Part shown: positions 59,463-64,000 of the stretch, piece by piece
Layout of the letters: each line of letters starts with the position of its first letter
How positions within the stretch are numbered: the first letter of the stretch is position 1
Assembly (NCBI GenBank): GCA_023678885.1
Contig: CM042996.1
Span: forward strand, 7,622,602 to 7,686,601
Origin: Pogostemon cablin
Lineage: Eukaryota > Streptophyta > Magnoliopsida > Lamiales > Lamiaceae
Direction: 5' to 3'
DNA length: 64,000 nucleotides
Translations under genes and position numbers: made by a program
Notes under the pieces: generated by a model
Databases searched by the model: none
What the model saw: only the letters and a program-made list of their open reading frames with translations
Told to the model about the DNA's origin: nothing

Positions 59463-60886
59463 TTAAAGGATTAAAGACATGTCTTCCTTCATGACCTCCT
59501 CCACCACGTCAACGTTATAACACTGTGTCTCCATAGGCATCTTCATTGCTTTGTCGAGATTGAAAAGTACCTCTTCTTTATCCATTCGTAGTCTAAGCTC
59601 CCCCTTTTGTACATCAATCATAGCTCCAGCAGCAGAAATGAATGGCCTCCCTAAGATAAGGGGAACATTATTCTTGTCATCTTCCATCTCTAGCACAAGA
59701 AAATGTACGGGAAATACAAGCTTCTCTACTTTCACAAGTACATCTTCTATCACCCCCTTTGGAAAAGTCATGGACCTATCCTCCAATTGTAGATCCATTG
59801 TTGTAGGAGCAAGCTCCCCCAAACTTAGCTTCTTGAATATAGATAAGGACATCAAGTTGATACTTGCACCAAGATCACACAAGCTAATTTTGTTCATAAT
59901 ATCCGAAAATCTCTTGAACTTTTCTTCCAATCCCTTATTGACTAACCTGAAAGGAAACAAAGGAGGTACCTTGGTCTTTAGAATTCCCCACTCATCATGT
60001 TCAACCTCTTTTGCTTTGTCCTTTTCAACTCTCAATCTCTTGGCTCTTTCCCACTTCTTCTCTACTATCTGCTCAGTATTCTGCTCTTGTGATGGTACTG
60101 AAGTGTTCTAAACTGCAGGTGTAACGTCTTGTATAGAAATCAACGTCGACTAACCTTGGTCGACCTCCGCTAGACCATAAATAGTTGGTCAAGTGGGGTA
60201 CTTATAATCAACAATCTAGATGTACAGGTGTCCCTCAACCTCAGCTCGACCAGAAAGGTCTGGTCAAGCGAACTCATTTTGGTCGAGCAATGAACCTGTA
60301 ACCTGAACGTGACCATTCAGAGCCTCAGAGTGTTGCTCAACTGTAGCTCGACCAAGAGTCTTAGTCCAGTGGAGACAGGTCCTTCCCATTTTCACCGACT
60401 GGTAGCATTGGACCTTAATACTGCGTTCCTGACCTAAAAGTGATGGCATTACAAGATTTCGGGTTCATTATGCTCTGAGAAGGAAAGTTACCTTTCTCAA
60501 TTGTTTGCGTAAGCGTATTCACATTCCCCACCATATCTCCCATCGACAAAGTGAGGTCCTTCATCTGCTTGGACAACTCATCATGAATTGAATCTATCTT
60601 CTTTTCCAAACGATCTACGCTTGCATCATCCCTGGCTACGTATCGGTCCACATTATCCTCCAAACCAGGTTTTTCTTCTTCTATCTTCTCACTAGGATCA
60701 ACACCAATAGGAGGTTGGATTGTTGCATTCGGATTAGTCCATGAAAATTCCAGTCTCCTTAGTTGTTGATAATTACCTAAGGAACCACGATTGTTGTGGT
60801 TCCCTTAGTAATTCCTATTTCCGCGATACCTAGTTCCTTGAATACTTTATCCCATGGCGTAGTTTGCCTTTTCGAGCTCTTCTTGG
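59463..60886 (-). pseudogene. Athila C gag end and protease
   Basis: Gag survives only from its C-terminal linker (LEKANYAMG, about 60860) through VDRYVARDDASVDRLEKKID and ending SGTQY (60415). A palindromic array follows (60140-60380). The protease frame, 60035-59463 (190 aa), is uninterrupted and contains the retroviral-type aspartic protease motif in CDLGASINLMSLSIFKKLSL, then VPLILGRPFISAAGAMIDVQ. Compared with B it lacks about 75 residues between FSDIMNKI and SLCDLG, an in-frame deletion. The gag N-terminus and core are gone at the 60886/60887 junction. Confidence 0.8.
60140..60380. repeat. palindromic CTCGACCA/TGGTCGAG array, gag-protease linker of C
   Basis: A more decayed version of 31235-31500, reversed. 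Recognisable motifs include GGTCGACC near 60158, AGCTCGACCAGAAAGGTCTGG near 60242, TTTTGGTCGAGCA near 60277 and TAGCTCGACCAAGAG near 60342. Confidence 0.75.
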
Positions 60887-62720
60887 AAGTCCAAAAAACT
60901 TTCCAGAGATGATATTATTCTTTATCTTATCAAACCACTTATCCACCTCTTGCCCCTATCGAATCTTATCCATCAAAGTTGGTCGAAGTGTCAGAGCTTC
61001 CATCTTTGCTTCCAACGATCCTTCCTAAAGGATCTCCACACCCATCTTTTGAAAATCAAGCAACTCTGGTTTCTGATTTTTGGTTATAGCAGCTAACACT
61101 CTGTATTGCCTTTCGACTCAATGCATCAGCAACCACATTGGCTCTGCTTGGATGATAATTGATAACACAGTCGTAGTCCTTCACCAGTTTCAACCATCTA
61201 CTCTGCCTCATATTCAACTCTTTCTAAGTGAAAAAGTACATCAAACTCTTATGATCAGTATAGATCTCACAACGCTCCACATACAGATAATGTCTCCAAA
61301 TTTTGAGTGCAAACACCACTACACCTAACTCCAAATCATGAGTAGGGTAGTTTTTCTTGTAGTCCCTTAACTGTCTAGATGCATACGCTATCACTTTCCC
61401 ATTCCGCATCAGTACACATCCAAGACAATTCTTTGAAACATCACTATAAACCTTGAAGTTTCTTGTCTCTGTATGAATAGTTAAGATAGATGCTGATGTC
61501 AACATTCTCTTCAATCCTGAAAACTTTGTTCACAAGCCTCCGTCCATATGAACCTCACATTCTTACTAGACAATTGTGTTAATGGTGAAGCAATCTTAGA
61601 TAATCCTTCAACAAACCTTTGATAATATCCTGCCAATCCAAGAAAGCTACGAACCTTAGTGGGATTTGAGGGTTGTGGCCAATCATGGATTGCTTTAAAT
61701 TTGCTTGGATCCACTGAAATTCCTTCTCTCGATACCACGTGGCCCAAGAAAACAACTTGGTCTAACCAGAACTCACACTTTTTGAACTTCACATACAACT
61801 ACTTCTCCTTCAGGACCTCTAACACTTTTCTTAACTGCAGAGTATGATCCTCCTTATTCTTAGAGTAAATCAAAATATCATCGATAAATACAATCATAAA
61901 TTTATCGAGAAAATCCTGAAATAATCTATTCATCAAGTCCATAAATGCTGTTGGAGCATTTGTAAAACAGAACGACATCACTAAAAACTCATGATGTCCA
62001 TACCTTGCACTAAATGCAGTCTTCGGAATATCCTCCTCTTTAATCTTCAACTGATGATACCCCGATCGTAAATCAATCTTCGAAAAGATAGCTGCACTCT
62101 GTAGTTGATCGAATAAATCATCAATGCGAGACAATGGATACTTATTCTTGACAGTAACTTTGTTGAGCTCCTGATAATCGATGTGAATCCTCAATGTGCC
62201 ATCCTTCTTACGAACGAAAAGAGCTGGTGCGCCCAATGTGAGAAACTAGGTCAGAGAAATCCTTTGTCTAGCAACTCTTGCAATTGTATCTTCAATTCTT
62301 TTAGTTCAATTTGTGCCATTCTGTATGGCGCTTCAGAGTTCCTGGTTGCAGCTCAATAACAAACTCTACTTTCCGGTCTGGTGGCAACCCTGGAAGATCA
62401 TCTGGAAATATCTCTGGGTATTCCCAAACTACTGGTACATCACCGAGTACTGGAAACTGCTATCCTTGAACATTCATCACACTCACCAGAACCCCTCACA
62501 ATCACTTTCCAACAATCGCTGTGCTTTTTCCGCTGATACTACAGGAAATCCGAAGTTCTTCTTAATCCGAAGAAATGTGAACATTTCTTCTAAAAATCTA
62601 TTGTAGCACCGTACTTTGACAACCACTTCATTCCCAATATGACATCATAAGCGTTCATACTTAACACAATCAAATCAGCAAGTAGTTCAACCTTCTTCAC
62701 TATTCTCATGTGTAGCACTT
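60887..62720 (-). pseudogene. Tekay-like pol relic: protease end, RT, RNase H
   Basis: The tail of the protease region (VIMGMKWLSKYGATID, about 62650) is followed by YRMAQIELKELKIQLQELLD (about 62320). The RT open frame (62236-61799) has PALFVRKKDGTLRIHIDYQE, IDLRSGYHQLKIKEEDIPKT and the catalytic FIDD (61876-61887). Next comes the segment with VVFLGHVVSREGISVD (61750) and FLGLAGYYQRFVEGLSKIAS. RNase H (61514-61224) has FKVYSDVSKNCLGCVLM and IYTDHKSLMYFFT. After a stop it reads NVVADALSRKA (about 61110). Then LTLRPTLMDKIR, the linker before integrase, ends at 60887. The RT is close to intact, but upstream and downstream deletions make it non-functional. Confidence 0.85.
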
Positions 62721-62878
62721 ACCATGATTGTACAATCTATCTATGAGTCTTCCACCACATGACCAATAAAATTTATAAAATACATAACACAACATAATAA
62801 AAATAACACATACATGCAAAGCTGCGCTCCCAAGGAATGAGCTCATGTACATAGACAGTCTGCAGGACCCAAAACATA

Positions 62879-62889
62879 CTCTGATACCA
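62879..62889 (-). other. primer-binding site (initiator tRNA-Met)
   Basis: The plus strand reads CTCTGATACCA, the exact 3' end of plant initiator tRNA-Met. So the minus strand carries the complement TGGTATCAGAG, three bases from the LTR end. Confidence 0.85.
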
Positions 62890-62892
62890 CTC

Positions 62893-64000
62893 TGTCACGA
62901 TCCTATTTTCTCATCCATAAACAAAAATAAATATTATTTTCATTTCATGTCACTATTTTTTTACACAATTTCAAGACGGATCACGAAGTAGCTCATTACA
63001 CCAACCCAGGTTGTCATCCATGTATACAACTCCCAGGATCTGAAGGTACCCCAACCACCAGTCTCGTGTACAATTTTACCTACAATGCATAAACTAGTGA
63101 GATAAAATTTCAGTAAGTAGAAATCATGCATGATAGTGCATGAAGATGCATTTATTTTTCTATTGCCTATTTCCTAATCTTTTTAGTTGGTCTCTTTTAT
63201 TTTGAAAATCATTTACGTTGCGGGATCCCCACAACACACTTATGATATGCACCGAAAATGAGCTCTACACTCGATTTATCAATTTCACAATATAAATATG
63301 GAACTGTTGTGAGGACTATCATCTCGTGGCCTAACAAGCTTCCTATCGCTCGTCACTTGTCTCGCCACCAAGAATCATCTCCCTCCACAGAGTCCCACGT
63401 GGTGCAGTCCGAGGATCCATCTTTCCTTACAGCCCGCTAGGGTCCATCACCAACTGACCTCCTACTGCTCGGAAGTCCCTTTACTGAACACCACTCTCTC
63501 TTCTCAAAATAATTCAAGATGGTGGCCCACTCTAGGTAGCCTACTCTGGGTTTCCCCAGGTCGCTCCTTTCGAGGTCGCCCCTTCCGCCACTCAGTGCAT
63601 ATATAGTGGTCGCACACACCATTAGTATCTTATTAATTTTAGAGAAAACACTTTTCATGATTATGCATGGTATGCAATTAGGAGAAACTATATATTCATC
63701 ACATATTAATTAAGACATTAATATCAACGTTTAATTAAAATAGAATAATTATTTCATCTAAGATTACACAGATCTTCATGTAGAACAATCTTTGATCACA
63801 TAGACCAGCAAATATAAAACAACAATAATATCTCAAATCGCATAAATCTGCAACTTGTATCACATATTAATCCCGAATAATTCGTAACATAATTAAACTA
63901 ATCACAAATAATTCATAACATAATTAGGACATATTAATCACAAATAATTAACACACAACACATGTTTATGCATTGCAGTTGAACTTCTACTTACCTCCAA
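62893..64000 (-). repeat. Tekay-like 5' LTR (partial)
   Basis: On the minus strand the LTR ends GGATCGTGACA at 62893. It runs to the window edge (more than 1.1 kb), and its other end is not visible. It contains a C-rich patch at 63400-63600; short frames such as 63437-63658 look non-coding. Confidence 0.75.

Larger units (their letters stand above)
51304..60886 (-). mobile_element. Athila-lineage Ty3/gypsy retrotransposon, copy C (internal part)
   Basis: Read on the minus strand: gag from 60886, protease, RT, RNase H, integrase, spacer and env-like gene to 51304. Both ends are broken. The 5' side (LTR, primer site, gag start) is missing at the junction with a Tekay-like element. The 3' side (end of the env-like gene, 3' region, LTR) is missing where B's 3' LTR begins. 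A 2-kb solo LTR interrupts the env-like gene. Coding decay is moderate; protease and integrase core are better kept than in B. Confidence 0.85.
60887..64000 (-). mobile_element. Tekay/Del-like chromovirus, gag-less, truncated
   Basis: Minus-strand order: LTR (from beyond 64000 to 62893), tRNA-iMet primer site (62879-62889), about 150 bp of leader, then directly the end of the protease region, RT and RNase H. Gag and most of protease are deleted, and integrase is cut off at the junction with Athila C (60886/60887). It is different sequence from the gag relic at 7401-8169 and is probably a separate copy. Confidence 0.8.

Noticed and set aside
59551..60111. 186-aa plus-strand Ser/Pro-rich ORF
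   Set aside because: It is antisense to the Athila C protease frame; the same shadow occurs at 31882-32298 in copy B.

Overview
The window is plant nuclear DNA, almost certainly from an angiosperm and probably a eudicot. The grounds are the transposon families (Athila, Tat and Tekay/Del-type Ty3/gypsy, Ty1/copia, an L1-type LINE with a DUF4283/CCHC ORF1, Helitrons), the tRNA-Asp and tRNA-iMet primer-binding sites, and the AT-rich filler. I cannot name the species. I see no intact host gene, rRNA, tRNA or CRISPR array. Nearly everything recognisable is transposable-element sequence, and every large ORF is broken.

Layout. 1-1273: probable LTR of a minus-strand element that has cut an Athila element (copy A). 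1274-7400: 3' part of Athila A (integrase end, spacer, env-like ATHILA ORF-1 gene with an intron, 3' LTR). 7401-~9960: minus-strand Tekay-like gag relic, an unassigned 110-aa ORF and LTR-like sequence. 10144-11284: TIR element carrying coding-like sequence. 11377-~18165: 3' part of an autonomous Helitron (PIF1-like helicase end), split by a nearly complete L1 LINE (11766-17595). ~18168-20781: truncated Ty1/copia element. 20782-28602: AT-rich filler with one complete 2.0-kb non-autonomous Helitron (24392-26397).

28603-51303: Athila B (plus), whose reverse-transcriptase region is split by a 10.4-kb composite Tat-lineage element (32853-43247) flanked by a perfect 5-bp target duplication. 51304-60886: Athila C (minus), abutting B's 3' LTR; its env-like gene is interrupted by a 2.0-kb solo LTR with a perfect 5-bp target duplication. 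60887-64000: gag-less Tekay-like element (minus) running off the end.

How it fits together. The region is a nest of insertions. Comparing the three Athila copies is the most informative step. First, a roughly 100-bp module built on inverted CGCTCGACCA / TGGTCGAGCG motifs recurs in three separate parts of the element. Second, a 563-573 bp intron just after the env-like start codon is present in A and C and precisely missing from B. Third, B and C share two identical inactivating changes at the integrase active site. The Tat composite has two halves: one keeps gag, the other keeps RT, two RNase H domains and integrase.
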